From positions 310,001-374,000 of the forward strand of contig NZ_JANYGQ010000036.1 in the NCBI RefSeq assembly GCF_025359345.1: a stretch of DNA of 64,000 nucleotides, read 5' to 3'. Under the pieces are notes generated by a model. That model searched no databases. It was given only the letters and a program-made list of their open reading frames with translations, and was not told the origin of the DNA. This document shows positions 41,492 through 50,243 of this stretch, piece after piece. The position numbers and the translations under genes were made by a program. This DNA comes from Mucilaginibacter sp. (GTDB lineage: Bacteria > Bacteroidota > Bacteroidia > Sphingobacteriales > Sphingobacteriaceae). Position 1 is the first letter of the stretch; each line of letters starts with the position of its first letter.

Positions 41492-41674
41492 ATGGAAGAT
41501 AATATCATACCCATAAACCGCAATCATAATATTATAGATATAACCGAATATTACGAAATTGAATATTGGGCTAGCAGGTTTAACGTCAGGCCTGAACAAA
41601 TAAGGGCTGCGGTACTGGCTGTTGGTAGTTCAATAACCTCTGTTGAGCATTATTTGAATAAGAAAGCATCGTAG
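41492..41674 (+). CDS. DUF3606 small protein
   Basis: A 60-residue protein matching the DUF3606 family: DITEYYEIEYWASRFNVRPE followed by IRAAVLAVGSSITSVEHYL is the family pattern of two helices. The function of these small soluble proteins, which occur in many soil bacteria, is unknown. Convergent with the acyltransferase gene and preceded by about 250 bp of AT-rich DNA that should hold its promoter. Confidence 0.85.
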   Translation: MEDNIIPINRNHNIIDITEYYEIEYWASRFNVRPEQIRAAVLAVGSSITSVEHYLNKKAS

Positions 41675-41707
41675 AATAGAATATTCGATGCGATAATACC
41701 TGGCGGC

Positions 41708-42796
41708 TTAGCTTTCCAGTGTTTTCTTCCTGCGTTCGGTCAAGTACTTTCTTACAGGGATATCAAACCCCTCCATAATCAAATACGCCACACCAACCAA
41801 TAATATAATTCCTGTTATAATGATCAACGCCAGGTGGCCTGTTCCGGGTTTGTGGCTTGCATAATAATTCCCGAACATCCATATTGCGGCGTAATGCGTC
41901 ATGTACAGGGGATAAGATATTTTACCGGAAAATACGCACAGCTTTTTTAACCCTTTGGTTAAAATTGCCCCGGCGCCTAAAGCAATCACCAGGGGGAAGT
42001 AAAATAATACTACAAATGGCTCGGTTAGCCAATTCCATTTAGTGAATGGCATTACAAATGCCAGGGCTAATAACATTGTTAAGCCAATAAAACCCAGCTT
42101 ATTTTTAATAATCCAGTTTGAGCGATAAATCAGCAATCCCGCTAAAAACGAAAAGGAAATCCGGGCGCAGCCATCCCAAAAGTTCGGTCCGCCCCATCCG
42201 CCCATCAGGTTGCCGGCACTATAGCCAACAAAACAAAGCGCGGCAGCCGAAATCACGGTCAGCAATAATAAAAACCGGCGGCTTAACCTGCAAAGCACAA
42301 ATGCATAAACAATATTTGCAATATACTCCCAAAACAACGACCATGCCGGCGCATTGAAACTAAAGAGATTGAATGCCCTATCGGTAACCACCGGGAATGG
42401 CACCATGAAAACGGAGCAAATAAAAACAAGAAGGATTTTGCCGGCGCTATACAATTCCGGGTGCCCGCCAAATGGGTCGAACAGGAAGGCGAACAGGCCT
42501 AATATTGAACCCAAAATAACCAGCGGGTGCAGCCTTATTAGCCTCGATTTAAAAAATTCTAAAACACCTATTTTGGCAATCCGGTCATCGTAAGCGTAGC
42601 CGATAACAAACCCTGACAGGCAGAAAAAGAAATCGACCGCCAAAAAACCGTGACCGATAAAATTTTTGCTATAATCGGAATAAGCCATCTCCATAAAATG
42701 GAACGTAACTACTGCAAGTGCGGCAACTCCGCGCAAGCCATCAAGGATTTCAAAATGCTGTTTGTTTTGAAGTATTTCCGGAGCTGGTTTTTCCAT
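41708..42796 (-). CDS. Acyltransferase family 3 membrane protein
   Basis: A 362-residue polytopic membrane O-acyltransferase of the OafA/YrhL kind, with about ten hydrophobic segments. It opens with FEILDGLRGVAALAVVTFHF, whose Arg and His are the conserved catalytic pair of the family, and continues GHGFLAVDFFFCLSGFVIGY and the FFKSRLIRLHPL loop. Such enzymes transfer acetyl or similar groups to cell-surface sugars or other exported molecules. No glycan genes adjoin it, so the acceptor is unknown. It is divergent from the double-DTG gene at 42889. Confidence 0.9.
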   Translation of the reverse strand: MEKPAPEILQNKQHFEILDGLRGVAALAVVTFHFMEMAYSDYSKNFIGHGFLAVDFFFCLSGFVIGYAYDDRIAKIGVLEFFKSRLIRLHPLVILGSILGLFAFLFDPFGGHPELYSAGKILLVFICSVFMVPFPVVTDRAFNLFSFNAPAWSLFWEYIANIVYAFVLCRLSRRFLLLLTVISAAALCFVGYSAGNLMGGWGGPNFWDGCARISFSFLAGLLIYRSNWIIKNKLGFIGLTMLLALAFVMPFTKWNWLTEPFVVLFYFPLVIALGAGAILTKGLKKLCVFSGKISYPLYMTHYAAIWMFGNYYASHKPGTGHLALIIITGIILLVGVAYLIMEGFDIPVRKYLTERRKKTLES

Positions 42797-42888
42797 TTTT
42801 ATTGCGCCTGTTACAGCATTCGCAATAACGTAAATTTAAATGAAAATTCCCCGGTATTTTATTGACATTGCAGCACCTGGAAACACAC

Positions 42889-44076
42889 ATGAAAAACTAT
42901 CGTATCCTTATACTGCTTTTTTTAATTCAGCCGGTTTTCGGCCAAACAAAATTGCCGGTTATAAAAGCGACGTCAAAAAGCGTTGCCATAAACGATGGCG
43001 GCTATTTTGATAAAAATGCTTGGTCACTCTCGCCTAAAATTAAACCGGATGTTTTTACTGCCGACAGAACGCGCAAAACAAAGTGGGTTACTTTTTATAC
43101 CGATATAGATTCCATCAAAGTAAAAGTAAAGCCCGGAACCCGGTTCAATTTTGTGGTGGTGCTGAATGGAAAAGATTCATGCTTTACCCAAATTGCCAGC
43201 GCCATACCGCCGGAAGCCACGGCGAAAAGCAATGTTGCTGCGCATGATACCATCCCGTTTGTACTTACCTCCTACAATGCAATTGCGGTAAAGGCTATAG
43301 TTAACGGTACTGATACTTTAACCATACATTTTGATACCGGGTCGTGGGATTTCAGGTTAACAAAGGATGCCATCCTGAAAAAGACGAGATTGCTGTCGAA
43401 CCAGCCCGGCGCTTTATCAGGCACTACCAACCCGGATTATAATAAAATAAACAAAGTATTTAAGATACAAATGGGCCATTTGGTTTGGAACAACCCGGAG
43501 GTTGGCGTAACAACGTTAACCGCCCACGAAATGGATGGCCGTTTCGGCTGGAACCTTTTTGAGGGTAAATGCGTGCAAATTGATTACGATAAAAGCATTA
43601 TTGTAATCCATTCAAAATTGCCAAAGGAGCTGAAGGGTTACACCAAATCAAAACTGGATTTCAGAAACTCATTTGTTATAGCTAAAGGAAACTTTGAAAT
43701 TGGTAGGAATAAATTTGCCGGTAATTTTTTAATGGACACCGGCGCCGACCAGGCTATCATCCTGGACAGCGCCTGGGCCGCCAGCCGGAATTTCGCAGCT
43801 GATTTAAAGTTGATAAAAACAACGGTGCTGAAAAACCCACGGGGCGTAAAATTTGAAATTAAAGTAGTGCTCGCACCGCTGTTAAAAATAAACAACATTG
43901 CGCTTAGCAATATCCCAACCTCAATTTTGGCAGGTAAAAATCCCGCCGGATTTGAGATCAATAACTTCGGCAACGATTTACTGAAGCGCTTTAATATGAT
44001 ACTTGATTTTAAAAATGATTACCTGTACCTGCAACCCAATAAACTGATGAGCATGAAATACCGGGAAGGGGTATGA
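42889..44076 (+). CDS. Exported protein with two DTG motifs, retropepsin-like
   Basis: The start at ATG 42889 opens a clean signal peptide (MKNYRILILLFLIQPVFG); an upstream TTG would displace it. Two aspartic-protease-type motifs are visible, HFDTGSWDF in the first half and FLMDTGADQAI in the second, each followed by hydrophobic strands, as expected for a two-lobed or duplicated retropepsin-like fold (395 residues). The beta-rich N-terminal 110 residues are unknown. It should act in the periplasm or at the surface as an aspartic peptidase, but activity is unproven. Monocistronic. Confidence 0.75.
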   Translation: MKNYRILILLFLIQPVFGQTKLPVIKATSKSVAINDGGYFDKNAWSLSPKIKPDVFTADRTRKTKWVTFYTDIDSIKVKVKPGTRFNFVVVLNGKDSCFTQIASAIPPEATAKSNVAAHDTIPFVLTSYNAIAVKAIVNGTDTLTIHFDTGSWDFRLTKDAILKKTRLLSNQPGALSGTTNPDYNKINKVFKIQMGHLVWNNPEVGVTTLTAHEMDGRFGWNLFEGKCVQIDYDKSIIVIHSKLPKELKGYTKSKLDFRNSFVIAKGNFEIGRNKFAGNFLMDTGADQAIILDSAWAASRNFAADLKLIKTTVLKNPRGVKFEIKVVLAPLLKINNIALSNIPTSILAGKNPAGFEINNFGNDLLKRFNMILDFKNDYLYLQPNKLMSMKYREGV

Positions 44077-44084
44077 TTAAACCC

Positions 44085-44111
44085 GTAGAGAAACAATCTT
44101 TGTGTCTCTAC
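44085..44111. repeat. GTAGAGA...TCTCTAC palindromic repeat
   Basis: GTAGAGA and TCTCTAC arms extend inward as AACAA and TTGTG. This looks like the dispersed GTAGAGACGCAA-type palindromic element common in many bacterial genomes. It may also terminate leftward transcription, because T residues follow on the minus-strand side only before the stem. Confidence 0.5.
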
Positions 44112-44185
44112 AAAAAAACCATGTTTTTGCTTGAATTAACATATATTGGCTCTCGTTATCCTGATAAACCTTTTGTAATACCGTT

Positions 44186-45493
44186 ATGAATAAAAAACTT
44201 GTACTGTGGTCAATAACCGTTGGGTTAGGCGGCCTGCTTTTTGGTTTGGATGTTGCCGTAATTTCGGGCGCCGAACAAGCCATCCAAAAATTATGGGGCC
44301 TTAGCGACCTGATGCATGGTACAGCTATTGCAATGGCGCTATATGGCACAGCGGTTGGAGCGGCATTAGGTAATATCCCGGCAAATAAAATTGGCCGTAA
44401 AAAAACGCTGCTTTGGATAGGATTACTGTTTTTCATCACCTCGCTGGGCGCAGCGCTATCGCCCGGAGTTTATTTGTTTATGTTTTTTAGGTTTGTTGGC
44501 GGTTTGGCTATTGGCGCATCTTCAGTGGTGGCACCGGTGTATATTTCAGAAATTGCGCCGCCCAAATACCGCGGTCGCATGGTAATTTCGTTTCAGCTGA
44601 ACATTGTAGCGGGCATTTTGGTGGCCTATTTATCCAACTATTTATTACAGGGCTTTGGCGGCGTGGACGATTGGCGCTGGATGCTTGGTGTAGTGGCAAT
44701 ACCTTCCCTGGTATTTTCGGCCCTGATGCTGTTTACTCCCGAAACACCTCGCTGGTTGGTGCTTTATAAAAAGGACTATGCTGCTGCCAAACAAGTACTG
44801 CTGCTTACCGGAGAAGCCACCGATTCCATGATCGACCAAATAAAAAATTCTGTTTCGTCGACCAAAGAAGCTTTATTCAGCAAAAAATTTTACAAGCCTT
44901 TAGTACTGGCATTTTTAATTGCGTTTTTTAACCAGCTTTCGGGCGTTAATGCCATTATTTATTTTGCACCAAAGGTGTTTGAAATGGCCGGCATCCAGCG
45001 CAGTGGTGCCTTGCTGTCAACAGTGGGTATTGGTGTGGTTAATTTAATATTCACTATAACTGGCTGGTATTTAATCGACAGGTTTGGCCGCCGTACGCTG
45101 ATGTATATAGGCTCCTTTGGATATATCCTTTCCCTCTCGCTTATTGCGTTCTCTTTCAATGGTACCGACCATAGCATGATAGTATATTATGTATTTGTGT
45201 TTATTGCGGCACACGCCATTGGGCAGGGAGCTGTTATATGGGTGTTCCTGTCGGAGTTGTTTCCAAATTCGGTGCGGGCGAGCGGAACCTCGTTTGGCTG
45301 TTTAACACATTGGGCCTTTGCCGCGCTAGTGGCGCAGGTGTTCCCATATTTTGCGGCTAATGTGCCTGGTGCGTACATATTCGGCTTTTTTGCCTTTATG
45401 ATGGTGCTGCAACTGCTGTACGTATGGAAAATGATGCCCGAAACTAAGGGTGTTGCATTGGAGGACATGGGGAGTAACATCGTGTTGCATTAG
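44186..45493 (+). CDS. Sugar:proton symporter, MFS sugar porter family
   Basis: A 435-residue, twelve-helix major facilitator of the sugar porter family. Family signatures are all visible: the first-helix LGGLLFGLDVAVISGAE, the loop IGRKKTLL, RFVGGLAIGASSVVAPVYIS with PPKYRGR after it, the PETPRWL segment, QLSGVNAIIYFAP in helix 7, and PETKG near the C-terminus. It would import a hexose or pentose with a proton. It is followed by a VOC gene 5 bp after its stop, so the two form an operon; the sugar is not identifiable. Confidence 0.93.
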   Translation: MNKKLVLWSITVGLGGLLFGLDVAVISGAEQAIQKLWGLSDLMHGTAIAMALYGTAVGAALGNIPANKIGRKKTLLWIGLLFFITSLGAALSPGVYLFMFFRFVGGLAIGASSVVAPVYISEIAPPKYRGRMVISFQLNIVAGILVAYLSNYLLQGFGGVDDWRWMLGVVAIPSLVFSALMLFTPETPRWLVLYKKDYAAAKQVLLLTGEATDSMIDQIKNSVSSTKEALFSKKFYKPLVLAFLIAFFNQLSGVNAIIYFAPKVFEMAGIQRSGALLSTVGIGVVNLIFTITGWYLIDRFGRRTLMYIGSFGYILSLSLIAFSFNGTDHSMIVYYVFVFIAAHAIGQGAVIWVFLSELFPNSVRASGTSFGCLTHWAFAALVAQVFPYFAANVPGAYIFGFFAFMMVLQLLYVWKMMPETKGVALEDMGSNIVLH

Positions 45494-45498
45494 TAATT

Positions 45499-45909
45499 AT
45501 GGAGATAAAAATCAAAGGGTTTCAGCATTTAGGGATTCCCGTAACAGATATGGAACGATCTGCGGCGTTTTACAAGGGACTGGGGTTTGAAAATGTAATG
45601 GCTTCGGATTTTGTAATGAATGGAGAAAAGGGCGTTATGGCCATGATGCAACGGGGAGATATGATCATTGAAATATACCAGCTACCCTCATCATTACTGG
45701 GCGATATTAAAACCCGGAAGGATGGCCATATAGACCATATCGCTTTTGATGTGGACGACGTTGACACAGTTTTTGAAACGCTTAAAAGCAATGGTTACCA
45801 GCTTATTGAACCTGCCCCCGTTTTCCTTCCGTTTTGGCAGAAAGGTTGTAAATATTTTAACATCACCGGCCCAGATGGCGAAAGACTTGAGTTTAATCAA
45901 ATACTGTAA
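45499..45909 (+). CDS. VOC family protein (lactoylglutathione-lyase-like)
   Basis: A 136-residue glyoxalase-fold protein. It opens with IKGFQHLGIPVTDMERSAAF, carrying a metal-ligand His, has HIDHIAFDVDDVDTVFETL in the middle, and ends NITGPDGERLEFNQIL with the metal-binding Glu, the standard VOC layout. The start is 5 bp after the sugar transporter gene. A role in handling a sugar derivative or methylglyoxal would suit this context, but that is inference. Confidence 0.9.
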   Translation: MEIKIKGFQHLGIPVTDMERSAAFYKGLGFENVMASDFVMNGEKGVMAMMQRGDMIIEIYQLPSSLLGDIKTRKDGHIDHIAFDVDDVDTVFETLKSNGYQLIEPAPVFLPFWQKGCKYFNITGPDGERLEFNQIL

Positions 45910-45911
45910 AT

Positions 45912-45953
45912 GTACACCGGAGGACTGCCTGTTCTGGCCGTCCTCCGGTATAC
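45912..45953 (+). terminator. Strong hairpin after the MFS-VOC operon
   Basis: GTACACCGGAGGAC pairs with GTCCTCCGGTATAC (one mismatch) around a 14-base loop, followed by TTTGTAATGG. The T-run is weak, but the position fits a terminator. Confidence 0.65.
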
Positions 45954-46008
45954 TTTGTAATGGTTTTGATACAAAACAATCACAAAAACTAAACCGCCAA
46001 TAATTTCA

Positions 46009-46016
46009 TAAATTTG
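46009..46016 (+). promoter_or_regulatory. -7 promoter box TAAATTTG
   Basis: An exact TAnnTTTG match 27 bp before the preferred ATG (46044) of the M1 peptidase gene. It partly overlaps the TTG at 46014, which argues against that TTG as start. Confidence 0.55.
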
Positions 46017-46043
46017 ATTTTACTATCAACAAAAAAACTGACC

Positions 46044-47915
46044 ATGTTAAAATCATTTACTCTTGCCGCAATACTTTGCGGGGCGTTTATGTTTGCCAAT
46101 GCGCAAACACTAACCATGCCGCCCGAAATAAAGCAGGCCTTTGATAAAGGCACCCGTTCATTGAATGGTAAACCCGGTAAAAAGTACTGGCAAAACCACG
46201 CCCGCTACGATATATCGGTAAGCATGGCGCCGCCAAACAGAACCATTACCGGCGTTGAAGCCATCACTTATTTTAATAACAGCCCCGATACATTACGCCG
46301 ACTTAACATGAAGCTGATCGTAAACGTTCACCGCGGCAGAACGGCTACCGCAGCAAACGCCCCCCTTGGTATTAAGGTTGACGATATAAAAATAAACGGC
46401 ACCAAAGCCGACTGGGATAACGAAAAAGCCGTTACCACCAACCAGATGGTCGACCTAAAATCGCCTTTGATGCCGCATGATTCATTAAAAATGAACATCG
46501 CCTGGCATTACGACCTGGCTGGCGGACAAGGGCGCGACGGTGCTATTGATTCTACCAGTTATTACCTTGCGTATTTTTATCCAAGGGTCTCAGTTTACGA
46601 TGATTACAAAGGATGGGACACCCAGCCGCACACCGGTGGACTTGAGTTTTATAACGACTTTTGCGACTATAACTTGAGCGTAACCGTGCCTAAAAACTAC
46701 CTGGTATGGGCAACCGGTACCCTGCAAAACCCCAACGAGGTTTTACAACCCGAATTTGCTAAACGCCTGCAGGCCTCAATGACCAGCGACGAGACCATAC
46801 ACATCGCTACCGCGCAGGACCTTGCCGCTAAAAACATTACGGCCCAAAACGCCACCAATACCTGGAAATGGAATTCCACCAATATATCTGATGTGGCCCT
46901 GGGCGTCAGCAATCATTACGACTGGGATGCCGCAAGCGTTATTGTTGATGACAAAACACAGCGCCGCACCGCCATACAAGCAGCATTCGCCGATAGTTCG
47001 AACGATTTTCATGAGTATGTGAAGTTTGCACATAACACGCTCGACTGGTTTTCGCACAACCTGCCGGGCGTGCCCTACCCGTTCCCAAAAACAACATCAT
47101 TCCAAGGATTTGCCGATATGGAATACCCAATGATGGTAAACGACAGCCACACCAAAGACCTGACATTTGCGCAGCTGGTGCAGGACCATGAGATAGCTCA
47201 CACCTACTTCCCTTTCTACATGGGCACCAACGAAAGTCGTTATGCCTTTATGGATGAGGGCTGGGCCACAACTTTTGAATTATTGATAGGCACTGCCGAA
47301 AATGGCAAAGCGAAAGCTGATGAGTTTTACAAACAGTTCCGCGTTAACAGGTGGACGCACGGCCCGCATGCCAAGGAAATGCCGATAATAACCCCATCGC
47401 CAGAGGTAACATTTGGTGGTGGTAACAATGCTTATGGTAAGCCATCGTTAAGCTACCTGGCTTTAAAAGATATGCTGGGCGACGAACTGTTTAAAAAAGC
47501 GTTGCATACCTACATGAATAACTGGAACAGCAAACACCCGATCCCATGGGATTATTTTAATTCGATGAAGAGCGGTTCGGGTAAAAATCTCGACTGGTTT
47601 TTTTACAACTGGTTTTACACGCCTTACTACATCGATTTGAGCCTGGATAACGTTGAAAAAACATCAGGCGGATATAACCTGGCCATAAAAAACATCGGTG
47701 GTTTTGCAGTGCCGTTTGATGCCATTGTGACTTATACCGACGGCACAACAGAAACCATCCATCAAACCCCTATAGTTTGGGAAAAGGACCAGAAAAACAT
47801 CTCCGTAAAAATTAAAACCGGGAAAGAAGTAAAATCAGTAACGCTTGACGGCGGCATTTTTGTGGATGCCGATATGAAAAATAATACCTGGCCGGCAGTT
47901 GCGGCTGCAAAATAA
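46044..47915 (+). CDS. Exported M1 family aminopeptidase
   Basis: A 623-residue zinc peptidase. The ATG at 46044 begins a clear signal peptide (cleavage after FANA, about residue 20). The M1 catalytic core shows DHEIAHTYFPFY with H382, E383, H386 and, 18 residues on, E405 in AFMDEGWA: the HExxH-x18-E zinc site. The GAMEN exopeptidase motif of classical M1 enzymes appears as a diverged GFADMEYPM. A small Ig-like C-terminal part follows. It would trim N-termini of peptides in the periplasm. Monocistronic, ending in a terminator. Confidence 0.92.
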   Translation: MLKSFTLAAILCGAFMFANAQTLTMPPEIKQAFDKGTRSLNGKPGKKYWQNHARYDISVSMAPPNRTITGVEAITYFNNSPDTLRRLNMKLIVNVHRGRTATAANAPLGIKVDDIKINGTKADWDNEKAVTTNQMVDLKSPLMPHDSLKMNIAWHYDLAGGQGRDGAIDSTSYYLAYFYPRVSVYDDYKGWDTQPHTGGLEFYNDFCDYNLSVTVPKNYLVWATGTLQNPNEVLQPEFAKRLQASMTSDETIHIATAQDLAAKNITAQNATNTWKWNSTNISDVALGVSNHYDWDAASVIVDDKTQRRTAIQAAFADSSNDFHEYVKFAHNTLDWFSHNLPGVPYPFPKTTSFQGFADMEYPMMVNDSHTKDLTFAQLVQDHEIAHTYFPFYMGTNESRYAFMDEGWATTFELLIGTAENGKAKADEFYKQFRVNRWTHGPHAKEMPIITPSPEVTFGGGNNAYGKPSLSYLALKDMLGDELFKKALHTYMNNWNSKHPIPWDYFNSMKSGSGKNLDWFFYNWFYTPYYIDLSLDNVEKTSGGYNLAIKNIGGFAVPFDAIVTYTDGTTETIHQTPIVWEKDQKNISVKIKTGKEVKSVTLDGGIFVDADMKNNTWPAVAAAK

Positions 47916-47947
47916 GCGAGGCGCTGTTTTTGTATTAGAAATAATAT

Positions 47948-47976
47948 GCCCTGGATAAAATTCCGGGGCTTTTTTG
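47948..47976 (+). terminator. Intrinsic terminator
   Basis: GCCCTGGA pairs with TCCGGGGC (one mismatch) around TAAAAT, then a T-run. It lies 32 bp after the M1 peptidase stop. Confidence 0.85.
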
Positions 47977-48009
47977 TAAAACGATGTTCCCAGTCGAATC
48001 AAATATGCT

Positions 48010-48165
48010 CGTCGAATCTTTGGCTAAAGCCTCTGGGTTTGGTATATGTTGTCCGTCGCTTAAAAGCAACGGCAATAAAATTGCAGGTTGCGTTTACTCA
48101 TTGCCGTCGGCTTTAGCCGACGGGTAACGGTAAACAAAATCCGGCTTTAGCCGAATTTCTCGTAA
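48010..48165. repeat. Cluster of GGCTTTAGCC palindromes (REP-like)
   Basis: CCGTCGGC-TTTA-GCCGACGG at 48104-48123, CGGC-TTTA-GCCG at about 48142-48153, and a related GGCTAAAGCC near 48021, with ACGGCAAT/ATTGCCGT arms around the first. Non-coding and lying between convergent genes, as expected of dispersed palindromic repeats. Confidence 0.6.
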
Positions 48166-48183
48166 TGGGCAACTTCATTTATT

Positions 48184-50094
48184 CTACCCCTCCGACTGCT
48201 CAATCAACTTGCTCCAACCTTTATCTCCTGCATTTTTAATCTCTTTCTTCCGGGCTTCCATTACCTTTTTTATGCGTGAACTATATGCCCAGCAGGTGCT
48301 TTGGCGGATGGAGAGGATCTCGGATAATTTATGCGATGATATTTTGCCGTTGGTAGAATACATTAAAAATATCATGTAAAACGCCTTGTTGATAGGGATG
48401 CGCGTGTTTTGCAGAATGGTATAGGCAATAACCGACTCTTCGTACCCGCACTTGGAGCAACGGCGGCTGTAAGGCAAATGGCCGTGGCCGTAATGCGTGT
48501 TGCTGCACTTGCGGCAATTATAACCTTTATCCCATTTTAGGTCCGACAAAAATTTGAAACAGGTTTCCCTGTCGGGATAGATCTTGCTGAACTCTTCGAA
48601 ATCTACCTCGGTAGACATCACCCGGTCGTGGCTGATTTTTTCGATATCCTGGTGCAGGATGGTATTGTCCTTCTCCAGCAATACGTTCATCCGCGAAATT
48701 TCTTCGGCCTGTTGCTGCAATAATATGTTTACTTCTTTCAGTTCTTCGTTCTGGTGCTCTATTAAGGATGATTTTTCAACCAGTTCTTTAGTACGTTCCT
48801 GTACTTGTGCCTCAAGGTTGCGGTTCAGGGTATCTTTCAGGTCCTCGTTAAGCCTTAACTGCCTTATGGCCTGCAGTTGCGCTTTTTCCTGCTGTTTTTT
48901 CAGCAGGCGCACTTTATCGCCTATGGCGAACGATATAAATACCATCTCCATAATAAAGCAAAAACTGAGGCTGTAATAGTTGGCGGCTGTTACCGGCAGC
49001 CACCATAAGTTTAGCGCTATCAAGGCCTTTATAACAAAGCCGGTTAGCAAAAACGAGTAGCCAATCACAAAAAAACGGGCAGCCCGGTAACCTTTTATCA
49101 GCACGTAACAACCGGTAAAAAGCGCAAGCGACAGCGGCACGATCTCTATGATTTTATAGCTGAACCAATTAGGATTAACGGTGAGGCATAGCACAAAATA
49201 CAGGGTTCGGAACCCGATGACCCACCAAACCAATTTATTAAGCCTTGGTGCGTTTGCTTTTAAATTGAGCAGGCTTTGCGTAAACAGCACCGAGAAAATA
49301 CTGGCCGAAAACAAAGCAATGCCATAGGCATTATGGTTCCAAATCGGCGAACCGGGCCAAACATATTGGTAAGCAATGCCGTCGGCGCACATTTCGTACA
49401 GACCTATGCTGAGGTTGTAGGCCACATAGTATAAATACTGCCTTTGCCGCATGGCAATAAACATCATCAAGTTATACAGACCGAACACCAAAATCATCCC
49501 ATAAAAAACACCGAAGAAAAAATATTCTTCGAGGGCATAAGTGATAAACCAGCTTACCGAGCGCAGCACCATGATAACGTTTACCGGCTGGTGCGATTTG
49601 ATGCGGACATAATATACCTGCTCGCCGGGTATGCTGTTATCGAGATTAAGGGTGAAGTTTTTATGCTGGTAAAAACGCGCCTGGAACGGCCTGCTGCTGC
49701 CCAGCAAAGTTGCTTTGTAATTGTTTTTTTTATCAGGTGCGTAAACAGCGATACTATCTATGGTCTGGTCGAAAAACTCGATTATCCAGTTGTTATGCGA
49801 TTGCGGGTTATGTCTTATTTTAAGCCGGTACCAATAAGCCGGGGTTGGGTCCGTAGTGGTCGGAGTGGCGGTTTGATTAACCTTAAATTTGGCCTCAAAG
49901 CCGGCGCTTTTTACATCATTTATGGTAAGAGTGCCATGAAGGTCTTCCAGGTAATAAAGCTGGTCGTGCCTGAAAATTTGCTGTTTAGCCGTGTCGCTGA
50001 TGATGACAGCACGCTGGGCATTTGTCGTAATTGCAAAACAGAGCAAAAACGGGGCAGAAAGAAGAAATCTCAATAAAAATTTACTCATGCGCAC
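48184..50094 (-). CDS. 7TM signalling protein fused to IS1595-type zinc ribbon and HTH
   Basis: A 636-residue fusion. A signal peptide (1-27) is followed by an extracytoplasmic 7TMR-DISM sensor (about 30-180), a seven-helix 7TMR-DISM membrane unit (about 183-395) and a long coiled coil (395-490). The output end is unusual: a zinc ribbon with C527-x2-C530 and C546-x2-C549 (YNCRKCSNTHYGHGH, then RRCSKCGYEES), preceded by YPDRETCFKFLSDLKW and followed by an HTH-like helix set (IPINKAFYMIFLMYSTNGK to QSTCWAYSSRIKKVM). This is the N-terminal DNA-binding module of IS1595-family transposases, without the catalytic domain. It therefore looks like a membrane sensor with a domesticated transposase DNA-binding part. 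It follows the GH5 gene on the same strand. Confidence 0.85.
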   Translation of the reverse strand: MRMSKFLLRFLLSAPFLLCFAITTNAQRAVIISDTAKQQIFRHDQLYYLEDLHGTLTINDVKSAGFEAKFKVNQTATPTTTDPTPAYWYRLKIRHNPQSHNNWIIEFFDQTIDSIAVYAPDKKNNYKATLLGSSRPFQARFYQHKNFTLNLDNSIPGEQVYYVRIKSHQPVNVIMVLRSVSWFITYALEEYFFFGVFYGMILVFGLYNLMMFIAMRQRQYLYYVAYNLSIGLYEMCADGIAYQYVWPGSPIWNHNAYGIALFSASIFSVLFTQSLLNLKANAPRLNKLVWWVIGFRTLYFVLCLTVNPNWFSYKIIEIVPLSLALFTGCYVLIKGYRAARFFVIGYSFLLTGFVIKALIALNLWWLPVTAANYYSLSFCFIMEMVFISFAIGDKVRLLKKQQEKAQLQAIRQLRLNEDLKDTLNRNLEAQVQERTKELVEKSSLIEHQNEELKEVNILLQQQAEEISRMNVLLEKDNTILHQDIEKISHDRVMSTEVDFEEFSKIYPDRETCFKFLSDLKWDKGYNCRKCSNTHYGHGHLPYSRRCSKCGYEESVIAYTILQNTRIPINKAFYMIFLMYSTNGKISSHKLSEILSIRQSTCWAYSSRIKKVMEARKKEIKNAGDKGWSKLIEQSEG

Positions 50095-50243
50095 AGGGGG
50101 TTAGTAACGCTTTAGGTTTATTTAGTATACGTTTTCTCAATAAATTAGTTGCGCAGGTTCAGGTTGGTACGCAATGTTAACATTTTTACTTTTACAATCC
50201 TATTAAGGGTAAATAGTACAATTAAAACATCTAAAAGCCATAC

